Shown here piece after piece: positions 41,417-50,068 of a DNA stretch of 64,000 bases (its first letter is position 1; each line of letters begins with the position of its first letter). The notes beneath the pieces were generated by a model. It ran no database searches. It had not been told where the DNA came from and worked only from the letters and a program-made list of their open reading frames with translations. Both the position numbers and the translations under genes were made by a program. The stretch is from contig NZ_JADWYK010000003.1 in assembly GCF_015773195.1 (NCBI RefSeq), positions 124,001-188,000 of the forward strand. Reading direction: 5' to 3'. The stretch comes from Hymenobacter guriensis. GTDB lineage: Bacteria; Bacteroidota; Bacteroidia; Cytophagales; Hymenobacteraceae.

Positions 41417-42799
41417 TTACTTCTTAGGCCGGGCTTTCCAGAGCTGCCGGAACGACTTGGGCGCTATCTGCAGGGCGTCGCGGCGCTTGCTCCAGCCTAC
41501 TTCGCCCAGCAGGCGGCTGAGTACCCAGTTTTTGCCGGCGGCCGGGGCGGCATCCCAGGCCCAGCGGTGCTTCATGCCATAGAGCCAGAAGCCCACGGCC
41601 CGGCGCTCTTCCTTATCGGTGAAGCCGGCCTGCACGGCCTGCTGGCGGTTGCGCAGCAGCAGGCTGTGCAGGTTGATTTTTACGGGGCACACCGAGGTGC
41701 AGGCCCCGCACAAACTGCTGGCGAAGCTCAGGTGCTTATTTTCCTCCATGCCCGCCAGGTGGGGCGAAATCACCGAGCCAATGGGCCCTGAGTAAGTGGT
41801 TTCGTAGGTGTGCCCACCGATGTTCTTGTACACCGGGCACACGTTCAGGCAGGCCCCGCAGCGGATGCAGTGCAGTGCCTCGCGCTTGTCGGGTTGGGCC
41901 AGCAGGGTGGTGCGGCCGTTGTCGAGCAGCACCACGTACATTTCGTCGGGGCCGTCTTTTTCCAGGGGCTGGCGCGGGCCAGTGTACACGGTGTTATATA
42001 CCGTGAGCTGCTGGCCGGTGCCGCTGGTACTGAGCAGGGGCCAGAACAAATCCAGGTCAGCCAGCTTGGGAATCAGCTTTTCGATGCCCACAATGGCAAT
42101 GTGCGTTTTGGGAAAGGTGGCCGACAGGCGGGCGTTGCCCTCGTTTTCCGTCACGGCTACGCCGCCCACGTCGGCAATGAGGAAGTTGCCCCCGGTGATG
42201 CCTACCTCGGCCGTAGTGTACTTCTGGCGTAGCAGGCGGCGGGCCGTAAGCACCAGCTCCTGGGCGTCGTCGGTGGGCTTGATGCCCAGGTGCTTCACAA
42301 AGATGTCGGCAATGTCCTGCTTGCTCAGGTGCATGGCCGGCGTCACGATGTGGTAGGGCCGCTCCCCGTTCAGTTGCACGATGTACTCGCCCAGGTCGGT
42401 TTCGATGGACTCGATGCCGTTCTTTTCCAGAAACGGGTTCAGGTGAATTTCTTCCGTGGTCATGCTCTTGGCCTTCACCACCGTGCGGGCATGCTTGCGG
42501 GCCATGATCTTGCCGATTTCGTGCAGGGCTTCCTCGGCCGTCTGTGCCCAAATGACGCGCCCGCCCCGCTCGGTGAAGTTGCGCTCAAACTCGAGCAGGT
42601 ACTCATCGAGGTGGTTGATGACGTTGGCCTTGAGGTAGGAGGCCCGCTCCCGCGCCAGCTCGTGGTCCTGGTACCAGCCCAGGCCCGTCTGCACGGCCGC
42701 GTTGTACTTGCCAATGTTGAAGCGAATCTTGCGCCGGTGCTCCAGGTCGAAGGCCTTGGCTTCGCTGTCGCGCTGAAATTGACTGGGTTTGGTAAGCAT
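41417..42799 (-). CDS. lutB: Lactate-utilisation iron-sulfur protein LutB
   Basis: A 460-residue LutB (YkgF), the iron-sulfur component of the LutABC L-lactate oxidation complex. The N-terminal LUD domain includes KSMTTEEIHLNPFLEKNGIE and VGITGGNFLIADVGGVAVTE. The C-terminal di-cluster ferredoxin domain has HCIRCGACLNVCPVY (C311, C314, C317, C321) and LCGACTSVCPV (C364, C367, C371). lutA and lutC are not adjacent here, so the complex would be encoded from more than one locus, or this protein acts with other partners. It diverges from the next gene. Confidence 0.92.
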   Translation of the reverse strand: MLTKPSQFQRDSEAKAFDLEHRRKIRFNIGKYNAAVQTGLGWYQDHELARERASYLKANVINHLDEYLLEFERNFTERGGRVIWAQTAEEALHEIGKIMARKHARTVVKAKSMTTEEIHLNPFLEKNGIESIETDLGEYIVQLNGERPYHIVTPAMHLSKQDIADIFVKHLGIKPTDDAQELVLTARRLLRQKYTTAEVGITGGNFLIADVGGVAVTENEGNARLSATFPKTHIAIVGIEKLIPKLADLDLFWPLLSTSGTGQQLTVYNTVYTGPRQPLEKDGPDEMYVVLLDNGRTTLLAQPDKREALHCIRCGACLNVCPVYKNIGGHTYETTYSGPIGSVISPHLAGMEENKHLSFASSLCGACTSVCPVKINLHSLLLRNRQQAVQAGFTDKEERRAVGFWLYGMKHRWAWDAAPAAGKNWVLSRLLGEVGWSKRRDALQIAPKSFRQLWKARPKK

Positions 42800-42843
42800 T
42801 TTTTTAGATTACGGGCACGTTTTCGCTCCCTCATTTCACGCCT

Positions 42844-43230
42844 GTGGCCTTCTCCCACATTCCCGACCCCTTGCCGCCCGAAGGCTTTGCGCTGCCCGTC
42901 GATGAAATTCAGGGAAGCTTTCTAACCTGGGGTTTCCTGCCGGGCCACTCGCGTAACGACTTAAACCCGCGTTTGGTGCTCTACCCCGATCGGCTGGAAA
43001 TAAAGGTAGTAACGGCCAGCATCTACGAATATACGGCCATCAAACGGGTTGATTACCGGCCCGCCGGTTGGCTGCGGCAGGAGCGCGTGGCCATCTACCT
43101 CAACTCAGCCAACCAAGCCATTTACAGCTTTATCCCATCTTCAACGGCCATCAGGCGGGCCTTTCTGCAGTTTTGCCAGCAGCGCGGCTGGAAGCTGTCG
43201 GGAGCCGCACTGCTGGCCCTGAGCCAGTAA
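42844..43230 (+). CDS. Hypothetical small protein
   Basis: A 128-residue protein with GTG start. No signal peptide or long hydrophobic helix is seen. A strand pattern, NPRLVLYPDRLEIKVVTASI and YEYTAIKRVDYRPAG, followed by a C-terminal helix (AIRRAFLQFCQQRGWKL), suggests a PH-like or small beta-barrel fold. It diverges from lutB by 44 bp and converges on the first M28 peptidase with 9 bp between the stops. I do not recognise the family. Confidence 0.5.
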   Translation: MAFSHIPDPLPPEGFALPVDEIQGSFLTWGFLPGHSRNDLNPRLVLYPDRLEIKVVTASIYEYTAIKRVDYRPAGWLRQERVAIYLNSANQAIYSFIPSSTAIRRAFLQFCQQRGWKLSGAALLALSQ

Positions 43231-43239
43231 CCGGCCAGG

Positions 43240-44907
43240 CTACGGCTTGTTGGAATCGACGACGATGCGCTGGTCGCGATTGGCCAGCTCCCAGGCGGTA
43301 TAGAACACCAGCTGGGCCCGCTTCTGCAGCTTTTCGAACTCAATCTTCTCCACGTCGTCGGTGGGCTGGTGGTAGTCGGCGTGGTCGCCGGTGGTGTAGA
43401 AGATGACCGGGATTTTGTGCTTGGCGAAGTTGTAGTGGTCGGAGCGGTAGTACACTCGCTCGGGGTCTTTGGGGTCGTTGTAGTGGTAGTCGAGCTCCAG
43501 CTTGGTGTACCTGGCATTGGCCGCCTCATTGATGGCGTGCAGCTCAGAGGAAAGCTTGTCGGAGCCCACCAGGTCCACGTAGTCGGGCTTGCCCTCGTGC
43601 TGCTTGTCGGTGCGGCCAATCATGTCCATGTTCAGGTCGGCAATGGTTTGGTCCAGCGGGTACACGGGGTGGTCGGTGTAGTACTCGGAACCAAACAGGC
43701 CTTCTTCCTCGCCCGTCACGGCCAGAAACAAAATACTGCGGCGCGGTCCGTGGCCCTCGGCTTTGGCTTTGGTGAAGGCCTCGGCCAGCTCCAGCACGCC
43801 TACCGTGCCCGAGCCGTCGTCGTCGGCCCCGTTGTATACCACGCCGTTCTTGATGCCCAGGTGGTCGTAGTGCGAGGATATCACCAGCACTTCCTCTTTC
43901 TTGTCGGTGCCTTCAAGAAAGCCCAGCACGTTTTCGGTGGCGAAGGTTTCCTGCTTGCGGGCCGCTTTAATGGTGAAAGCCGCGGGCTTGAAGGAGGACG
44001 CAACCGGCTGGCGGGCAGCAGCCGTGGCGTCGCGGTAAGAAGCCAGCTTTTCGGCCGAGGTGTGCAGCAGCGCCTGCCCCAGCGCCGGCGACACAAAGAA
44101 GTAGTTGGCGCGGGGCGCGGGGGCCTGCTGGCTCAGCATATTCATGCGGGCCTGCTCCACGTAAGGCAGCACGAAGTTCCGGCTCTTGCGGTAGTCAGCC
44201 GTATCGAGGTTCACAAAGAAAATGCTGCGGGCACCTTTTTGGGTGGCCAGCGCCACCTTGCTGCGGGTGCTGGGCACAAAGGCCTTGCCGCCCGCCGCCA
44301 CGGCCGGCAGCCCCGACTTGCCGTCTTTCATCGGCTCCCCAGTCAGAATGATGAGGTCCTTGCCTTTCACGTCGCCCAAAGCGGCGTAGTCGGAGTATCC
44401 ATCCTGCTCGATGCCGTAGCCCGCAAACACCGGCTGCACGGTGGTTTCCTGCAGGAACGGCGAGGAGGCAGTGGAGTAGAAGTCGCGCTTCCACACGAAG
44501 GGCTGCTTGCCTACTAGCAGCGTAGGCGTGCCGTTCCAGCGGGTGCGCTCCAGGGTAAAGTGTTGCAGATACGGGTTGTCGGAGCCCGTCATCGGCCCGG
44601 TGAGGCCTAGCTCCTTGAAGCGGTTGCTGATGTAGTCGGCGGCCATTTTCTGGCCTTTCTCACCGGTTTCACGACCCTCGTAAGCGTCGGAAGCCAGCAC
44701 AGTAAGGTGGCGGCGCAAGTCGGCCGCATCAATGGTTTGCGCGTACTGCATTGCCCAGTCGGTGGGCGGGGCGGCAGACGCCGGAGCGGCGGCAGGCTGC
44801 TCACCCTTGGACTTCACTTTTACTTTGATTTTACCTTGGCCAGCGGCTGGCAGCGCCGCCGGGCCAGCCAGGGCCAGGACCAGCGCGTAACGGTACAGGT
44901 TTTTCAT
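43240..44907 (-). CDS. M28 family metallopeptidase, copy 1
   Basis: A 555-residue secreted aminopeptidase of family M28. A signal peptide (MKNLYRYALVLALAGPAALP) is followed by a PA-like domain and then the catalytic domain with zinc residues in ISSHYDHLG, NGADDDGSGT, VTGEEEGLFGSEYY, DLNMDMIGRTD and HADYHQPTDD. All five metal-ligand positions are present. It probably degrades peptides in the periplasm or outside the cell. A close paralog lies just upstream on the same strand, 204 bp away, with the same domain order and end (DSNKP). Both may be tandem duplicates. Confidence 0.92.
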   Translation of the reverse strand: MKNLYRYALVLALAGPAALPAAGQGKIKVKVKSKGEQPAAAPASAAPPTDWAMQYAQTIDAADLRRHLTVLASDAYEGRETGEKGQKMAADYISNRFKELGLTGPMTGSDNPYLQHFTLERTRWNGTPTLLVGKQPFVWKRDFYSTASSPFLQETTVQPVFAGYGIEQDGYSDYAALGDVKGKDLIILTGEPMKDGKSGLPAVAAGGKAFVPSTRSKVALATQKGARSIFFVNLDTADYRKSRNFVLPYVEQARMNMLSQQAPAPRANYFFVSPALGQALLHTSAEKLASYRDATAAARQPVASSFKPAAFTIKAARKQETFATENVLGFLEGTDKKEEVLVISSHYDHLGIKNGVVYNGADDDGSGTVGVLELAEAFTKAKAEGHGPRRSILFLAVTGEEEGLFGSEYYTDHPVYPLDQTIADLNMDMIGRTDKQHEGKPDYVDLVGSDKLSSELHAINEAANARYTKLELDYHYNDPKDPERVYYRSDHYNFAKHKIPVIFYTTGDHADYHQPTDDVEKIEFEKLQKRAQLVFYTAWELANRDQRIVVDSNKP

Positions 44908-44928
44908 AATAGGAGTTATTGGTGCTTA

Positions 44929-45108
44929 GTACCTCGTGCTTAGAAAGAGTGAGGCCTATTTGCGGCTCGCCGTTGCTGACTAAGCGTTCAACGACGAGAC
45001 GCAATATGCGTCTCTACATCGTCCGACACGCAAACGGCGGCCGCAGGAGCAGCCGCCGTTTGGTTACGCTTGCACTGAGAAGTACGCGGCACTACGCACT
45101 AAGCACAA
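44929..45108. repeat. Composite repeat between the two M28 genes
   Basis: Outer arms contain GTGCTTA/GTACCTC-like units (44931-44952) and the complement (45082-45108). Inside lie a perfect palindrome GAGACGCAATATGCGTCTC (44996-45014), of the TAGAGACGC...GCGTCTCTA kind known from dispersed repeats in several bacterial groups, and a 10-bp stem AAACGGCGGC/GCCGCCGTTT (45032-45061). No T-run follows the last stem on either strand. Confidence 0.7.
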
Positions 45109-45111
45109 AGT

Positions 45112-46791
45112 TTACGGTTTGTTGGAATCGACAACGGGACGGTTTTCGCGGTTGGCAATGTCCCAGGCCAGATAGTACACCAGCTGGGCGCGCTTTTCCA
45201 TCTTCGCAAACTCGATTTTGTCTACCTCATCCTTGGGGCCGTGGTAGTCGTCGTGCACCCCGTTGAAGAAGAAGGCTACCGGGATTTTGTGCTTGGCGAA
45301 GTTGTAGTGGTCGGAGCGGTAGTAGAAGCGGTTGGGGTCCTGCGGGTCGTTGAACTGAAAGTCCAGGTCCATCTGCACGTACTGCTTGTTGGCGTTTTCC
45401 AGGGCCGCGTGCAGCTCCGAGGAAAGCTTGTCGGAGCCGATAACGTACACGTAGTCGCCCTTGCCTTCGTGGCCTTTGTCGGTGCGGCCCACCATGTCAA
45501 TGTTGAGGTCCGTTACCGTCTGAGCCAGCGGGAAGATGGGGTGGTCGGTGTAGTACTCCGAGCCCAACAGGCCTTTTTCCTCGCCCGTCACCGTCAAAAA
45601 CAGGATGCTGCGGCGGGGGCCGTGACCTTCAGCCTTGGCTTTGGTGAAGGCCTCCGCCAGCTCCAGCACCGATACCGTGCCCGAGCCGTCGTCGTCGGCC
45701 CCGTTGTGCACCTCGCCGTCGATGATGCCGATGTGGTCGTAGTGGGCCGAAACCACCAGGATTTCGTCTTTCTTATCCGAGCCTTCCATAAAGCCCAGCA
45801 CGTTTTCGGTGGTGAAAGGCTGCTGGTCTTTGGGCGCGGTGATGGTGAACTTGGCCGGCTTGAAGGTTGATTTCAGCGGCTTGCCCCCGGCGGCGGTAGC
45901 ATCGGTGTACTTGGTTACGCCCGCGGCCGTGGTGCCCAGCAGCTTGTAGCCCACCGCAGGCGACACGAAGAACGTGGCCACGCGGTCCGAGGGCTTATCG
46001 GCGAAGGTGATGGTGGGCTTTTTCAGGTAAGGACCGAAGCGGGCAGCCGTTTTCTGGAAGTTGTCGTTGGGGTTGAAGCTCACGAAGAACACGCTCCGCG
46101 CGCCTTTCTGGGTGGCCACGGTAGCTTTACCGCGGTAGTCCATGCCCCACTTGCTGGGCTGTCCGTCCTTGCCCAGCAGCGGCTTGCCGTCTTTCATCGG
46201 CTCACCGGTCAGAATAATGAGGTCCTTGCCTTTCACGTCGCCCAGGGCCGCGTAGTCGGAGTAGCCATCCTGCTCGATACCATAGCCCGCAAACACCGGC
46301 TGCACCACCGTGGCCTGCTGGAAGGGCGAGGATCCGTAGCCGTAGAAATCCTGGAGCCAGGCAAAGCTCTGGCTGCCCACTTTCAGCGTGGCACCATCCT
46401 TCCATGAAGAACGAATCATGGTGAAGTGCTGCAGGTAGGGGTTGTCAGAACCCTGCACGGGCCCGGTGAGGCCCAGCTCCTTGAAGCGGTTGCTGATGTA
46501 ATCAGCGGCCATTTTCTGGCCTTTCTCACCGGTTTCGCGGCCCTCGTAGGCATCGGAGGCCAGCACAGTGAGGTGCTGGCGCAGATCAGCCTGGGTGATG
46601 GTCTGGCCGTACTGGCGGGCCCAGTCGGTGGGCGCGGCGGCGGGTGCGGTGGCCGGCTCGGTAGCGGCGGGCTGCTCGGTTTTGGTCTTGCGCTTTACCT
46701 TGATTTTGCGCTTGTTTTCCGGCTGCTGGCCCACGGCAGCCGTGGTGCAGGCCCCGGCGAGCAGCAGCGCGCCCAGGAAGGAGAGTTTCAT
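45112..46791 (-). CDS. M28 family metallopeptidase, copy 2
   Basis: A 559-residue paralog of the neighbouring peptidase with the same organisation: signal (MKLSFLGALLLAGACTTAA, which may be a lipobox, LAGAC), a basic/Thr linker (KRKIKVKRKTKTEQ), a PA-like domain, then M28 motifs VSAHYDHIG, NGADDDGSGT, VTGEEKGLLGSEYY, DLNIDMVGRTD and VHDDYHGPKD. All zinc ligands are kept. Stretches such as ADYISNRFKELGLTGP and LELAEAFTKAKAEGHGPRRS are identical in both. The second copy may be membrane-anchored where the first is soluble, which would explain keeping both. Confidence 0.92.
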   Translation of the reverse strand: MKLSFLGALLLAGACTTAAVGQQPENKRKIKVKRKTKTEQPAATEPATAPAAAPTDWARQYGQTITQADLRQHLTVLASDAYEGRETGEKGQKMAADYISNRFKELGLTGPVQGSDNPYLQHFTMIRSSWKDGATLKVGSQSFAWLQDFYGYGSSPFQQATVVQPVFAGYGIEQDGYSDYAALGDVKGKDLIILTGEPMKDGKPLLGKDGQPSKWGMDYRGKATVATQKGARSVFFVSFNPNDNFQKTAARFGPYLKKPTITFADKPSDRVATFFVSPAVGYKLLGTTAAGVTKYTDATAAGGKPLKSTFKPAKFTITAPKDQQPFTTENVLGFMEGSDKKDEILVVSAHYDHIGIIDGEVHNGADDDGSGTVSVLELAEAFTKAKAEGHGPRRSILFLTVTGEEKGLLGSEYYTDHPIFPLAQTVTDLNIDMVGRTDKGHEGKGDYVYVIGSDKLSSELHAALENANKQYVQMDLDFQFNDPQDPNRFYYRSDHYNFAKHKIPVAFFFNGVHDDYHGPKDEVDKIEFAKMEKRAQLVYYLAWDIANRENRPVVDSNKP

Positions 46792-46830
46792 ATGAGAAGG
46801 GGTGATGGGTTTTCTGTTAGATGGGTTTTT

Positions 46831-46938
46831 ACTTGAATGGTTGCACGGCTGAAGGGCCGGATGGTTTTCTGGCTGGATGGCTTAAGTTGCTGAATGCTCG
46901 CCATGACAAACTCAGCCATTTAGCCGTTCAGCCATTTA
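46831..46938. repeat. GGCTGAA/AATGGCT repeat between M28 copy 2 and ispF
   Basis: Left-side GAATGGTTGC, ACGGCTGAAGG and GGATGGC units face right-side complements of GGCTGAACGGCTAAATGGCTG. The right arm overlaps the ispF TAA stop (46936-46938). Units are 7-8 bases and imperfect, as in the other repeats of this window. Confidence 0.65.
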
Positions 46939-47415
46939 TCCCTTCACAATCAGCACCGAGGCATAGGCGGCTACGCCTTCGCGGCGGCCTACAAAGCCCA
47001 GCTTTTCGGTGGTCGTGGCTTTGATGCTGATGTCGTCGGCTTCGATGCCCATTACCTCGGCCAGCACGCGCTGCATTTCGGGAATGTGCGGGTTCACCTT
47101 GGGCGCTTCTAGGCAGATGGTGGAGTCGATGTTGGAGATGGTGTAGCCCCGCTCGCGCAGCAGGCGCATTACCTCGGCCAGCAGCCGCTTGGAGTCGATG
47201 CCCTTGTACTGAGGATCGGTATCGGGGAAGTGGAAGCCGATGTCGCGCAGGTTGGCTGCGCCCAGCAGCGCGTCGCAGATAACGTGGATGAGCACGTCGG
47301 CATCAGAGTGACCGAGGGCGCCGTGGGTGTGCGGTACCTGGATGCCGCCAAGCCAGAAGGGCAGGCCTTCGCGCAGCTGATGCACATCGTAGCCGAAGCC
47401 GGTGCGGATTTTCAT
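46936..47415 (-). CDS. ispF: 2-C-methyl-D-erythritol 2,4-cyclodiphosphate synthase
   Basis: The start at ATG 47415 gives 159 residues. IspF closes CDP-ME-2-phosphate to the cyclodiphosphate in the MEP pathway of isoprenoid synthesis. Motifs: RTGFGYDVHQL (metal-binding D, H), ALGHSDADVLIHVICDALLG, IGFHFPDTDPQYKG, and the C-terminal IKATTTEKLGFVGRREG. Length is typical. Upstream residues before MKIRTG are not conserved. It diverges from tetR. Confidence 0.95.
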   Translation of the reverse strand: MKIRTGFGYDVHQLREGLPFWLGGIQVPHTHGALGHSDADVLIHVICDALLGAANLRDIGFHFPDTDPQYKGIDSKRLLAEVMRLLRERGYTISNIDSTICLEAPKVNPHIPEMQRVLAEVMGIEADDISIKATTTEKLGFVGRREGVAAYASVLIVKG

Positions 47416-47713
47416 AAAAGCAAGGCAAGAATGTAGGCTGCCAAGGTACAACGGCTGGCGCTTTTTCGCGGCCGGGTGCCTGGGCCAGCCGGCCGGAACG
47501 GCCCCGTAAAAAAATATATAGGGCCGGTAAAGTAAACCTGCGGCCTGTCCGTCTGTAATACTGAGGCAGCTTTGGCCGCTGAAAAATCAACTGGTCCGGC
47601 CGGCAACAAGCCACCACTTTCCCCGGGAAACTCTGCCCGGAGAAAATAAAATAGAAAAAATGTTATGGAAACTTTGGATTCATTTGGAGTTTCCGCAGTA
47701 CCTTTGAGCCGCA
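47416..47713. promoter_or_regulatory. Divergent promoter region of ispF and the efflux operon
   Basis: For the tetR side, TTTG at 47673-47676 and TACCTTTG at 47699-47706 are 22 bases apart, a good Bacteroidota -33/-7 pair, and the start codon follows only 7 bases after the -7 box, so the transcript may be nearly leaderless. AT-rich tracts at 47509-47523 and 47645-47663 lie between. No clear palindromic TetR operator is visible by eye. Confidence 0.55.
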
Positions 47714-48328
47714 ATGGAAATCAAGGACCGGATTATCGTCGGGGCGGTGGAGCTGTTTATGCGGAAAGGTATCCGCAGCGTGTCGATGGACGACATAGCC
47801 ACCAGCCTGGGCATGTCGAAGAAAACCCTCTATAAGTGGTTTGAAAACAAGGATCAGATTGTGCTGGCCGTGATGCAGCAGCGCCTCAACCGCGAGGAAG
47901 ATGACTGCGAAACGGCTTTTGCCCAGGGCTCGAACGCGCTGGAAGCCATGTTCAGCCTGATTCAGTGGCACCGGGACATGCTCACCAACATTCACCCCAG
48001 CATTTTTCATGATCTGCAGAAATACTACCCCCAGGCCTGGGCCCTGTTCGATGAGCACAAAAACACCTTCATCCTGGCCAAAGTAGCCGCCAACATCCGC
48101 CGCGGCATGGAAGAGGGCCTGTACCGCCCCGATCTGGACGTGGAAGTGCTGTCGCGCCTGCACCTGGCCGAAATCGAGCTGATGTTCAACAACGCCGTGT
48201 TTCCGGTCAGGCAATTCGACATCCAGCGCGTGAACTCCGTGATAGTAGAGCACTTTCTCACGGGTATTTCCACGCTCAAAGGCCACAAAGTCATCAATGA
48301 ATACCGTCAGGTGACGGAAACTGAATAA
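47714..48328 (+). CDS. TetR family transcriptional regulator
   Basis: A 204-residue repressor-type protein. The N-terminal helix-turn-helix (IIVGAVELFMRKGIRSVSMD, then DIATSLGMSKKTLYKWFENK) is canonical TetR. The C-terminal ligand-binding part is helical and not assignable to a ligand. It is the first gene before the TolC-MFP-RND genes on the same strand (33-bp gap) and probably controls them. Autoregulation is likely but inferred. Confidence 0.9.
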   Translation: MEIKDRIIVGAVELFMRKGIRSVSMDDIATSLGMSKKTLYKWFENKDQIVLAVMQQRLNREEDDCETAFAQGSNALEAMFSLIQWHRDMLTNIHPSIFHDLQKYYPQAWALFDEHKNTFILAKVAANIRRGMEEGLYRPDLDVEVLSRLHLAEIELMFNNAVFPVRQFDIQRVNSVIVEHFLTGISTLKGHKVINEYRQVTETE

Positions 48329-48361
48329 CGTTTTCCGCGCTCTTTTCTTACCAATCACACT

Positions 48362-50023
48362 ATGAAAAACGCTTTGCGTGCCGCGCTGCTACTGGCGGTA
48401 CTGGGCTTTCTGAGTCTGCACAAGCTGCTGGCGCAAGCCCCCACCGCCGTTTCCGACAGGCCGCTGGACCTGAGCCTGCAGCAGGCCATCGACTACGCCA
48501 TCAAAAACAAATCCTCGTTGCTGGCCACGCGCCTAAATGAGCAGACTGCCCGGGCCAAGGTGGGCGAAATCAAATCGGCCGGTTTGCCGCAGGTGAACGT
48601 GGCCGCCAACGTGGCCGACAACTTCAAGCTGCAGAAAAGCCTGGTCGACTTTGGAGCACTGGGTGGTGGCGGCAGCGCTACTACGCTCACGGCCAAGGAT
48701 ATTGCCGCCGCAGAAAACGGCCAGACGGTAAACCTGGGCACCGTAGCGCTGCCTTCGGAGCCAGTTCCGCCGCAGGCGTTTGCCTTTGGCTTGCAATGGG
48801 CCGGCAACACCAGCGCTTCGGTGTCGCAGCTGCTGTTTGACGGCTCTTACCTGATTGGTCTGAAAGCCGCCAAAGTATACGAGCAGCTGGCCCAGAAGCA
48901 AACCCAGCAAGCCGAAATCGACGTGGTGGAGCAGGTCAGCAAGGCCTACTACAGCACATTGGTAGCCCGCGCGCGGCTTGGCCTGCTGGCCCGCAACGTG
49001 CAGCGCCTGGATACGGTGCTGTACCAGACCAACGAAACCTTTAAAGCTGGTTTTGCCGAGAAGCTGGACGTGCAGCGCCTGCAGGTGCAGCGCAATAATC
49101 TGCTGGTAGAGCAGCAGAAGGCCCAGCGCCTCACCGAGCTGAGCGTGGCGTTGCTGAAGTTTCAGATGGGACTACCCCAAAACCAGGGTGTGCAGCTAAC
49201 CGACTCGCTGGGGGCCGCCGTGGTGGATGCCGGCGAATTGCGGCAGCGCCTCGGGGTGGCCAGCACTAGCACGGGCGGCGGTGTAACGGGCCTTGGCAGC
49301 GTGCCCACCGGCACGGCGCCATCCGGCACCACCGATGCCCAGCGGCAGCAGGACCAGCAAACGGCCCTCAGCGGGGCCCGCACCGGCCAACTGGCTGCCG
49401 TCTTCAACTACAACAACCGGATTGAGTTCAGCACCCTGGAAACCCAGCAGGCTCTGGCCGGCCTGGACCTGGCCAACCGCCGCGCCGGCGCTTACCCGCG
49501 CCTGCTGGCTACGGCAGCCTACGGCTTTTCGGGCTCCGCCAAGAACCCCGGCGACCTGTTTGCTTTCCGCGGACCCGATTCCCGGTCTGCCAATGGCTTC
49601 CCCAACCAGAACTGGTTTGGCTTCGGCAACGTGGGGTTGAGCTTGCAGATTCCCGTGTTTGACGGTTTCCGCCGCAAGTACCAGGTGCAGCAGGCCCGCA
49701 TTCAGCAGCAGAGCATTGAGAAAGGCTTTGAAACCCTGCGCCAGAGCATCGACCTGCAGGACGCGCAGAGCCGCACTACCCTCATCAACGCCCTGGATGT
49801 GCTGGACAACCAGCGCGCCAACCTGGACCTGGCTGCCGATGTGGCCCGCGTCTCGCGCATCAAGTTTCAGGAAGGCGTAGGCTCGAACCTGGAAGTGGTG
49901 ACGGCTGAAACCTCGCTGCGTGAGGCCCAAACCAACTACTACGCCGCCATTTACGATGTGTTGGTAGCCAAAGTGGACCGCGACAAAGCTACCGGCGAGC
50001 TGTACAGCCGCACCCGCAACTAA
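48362..50023 (+). CDS. TolC family outer-membrane efflux protein
   Basis: A 553-residue protein with a signal peptide (MKNALRAALLLAVLGFLSLH). Paired TolC-type repeats are seen: LSLQQAIDYAIKNKSSLLAT with AKVGEIKSAGLPQVNVAANV, and in the second half LANRRAGAYPRLLATAAYGF with LQIPVFDGFRRKYQVQQARI. A Gly/Thr/Ser-rich insertion at about 300-345 is unusual and may form an exposed loop. The gene is in an operon with the MFP and RND genes, so it is the outer-membrane channel of that tripartite pump. Confidence 0.93.
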   Translation: MKNALRAALLLAVLGFLSLHKLLAQAPTAVSDRPLDLSLQQAIDYAIKNKSSLLATRLNEQTARAKVGEIKSAGLPQVNVAANVADNFKLQKSLVDFGALGGGGSATTLTAKDIAAAENGQTVNLGTVALPSEPVPPQAFAFGLQWAGNTSASVSQLLFDGSYLIGLKAAKVYEQLAQKQTQQAEIDVVEQVSKAYYSTLVARARLGLLARNVQRLDTVLYQTNETFKAGFAEKLDVQRLQVQRNNLLVEQQKAQRLTELSVALLKFQMGLPQNQGVQLTDSLGAAVVDAGELRQRLGVASTSTGGGVTGLGSVPTGTAPSGTTDAQRQQDQQTALSGARTGQLAAVFNYNNRIEFSTLETQQALAGLDLANRRAGAYPRLLATAAYGFSGSAKNPGDLFAFRGPDSRSANGFPNQNWFGFGNVGLSLQIPVFDGFRRKYQVQQARIQQQSIEKGFETLRQSIDLQDAQSRTTLINALDVLDNQRANLDLAADVARVSRIKFQEGVGSNLEVVTAETSLREAQTNYYAAIYDVLVAKVDRDKATGELYSRTRN

Positions 50024-50068
50024 GGCGCCTCTTTCCAACTCTTTCTTTCGCAACTCCCGACTGTCGTC

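Noticed and set aside
43369..44517. A 382-codon antisense frame over M28 copy 1
   Set aside because: Val/Gly-rich shadow; the M28 zinc motifs on the minus strand are intact.
45032..45061. GC-rich stem between the M28 genes as a terminator
   Set aside because: The 10-bp stem has no T-run on either strand, so I kept it only as part of the composite repeat.
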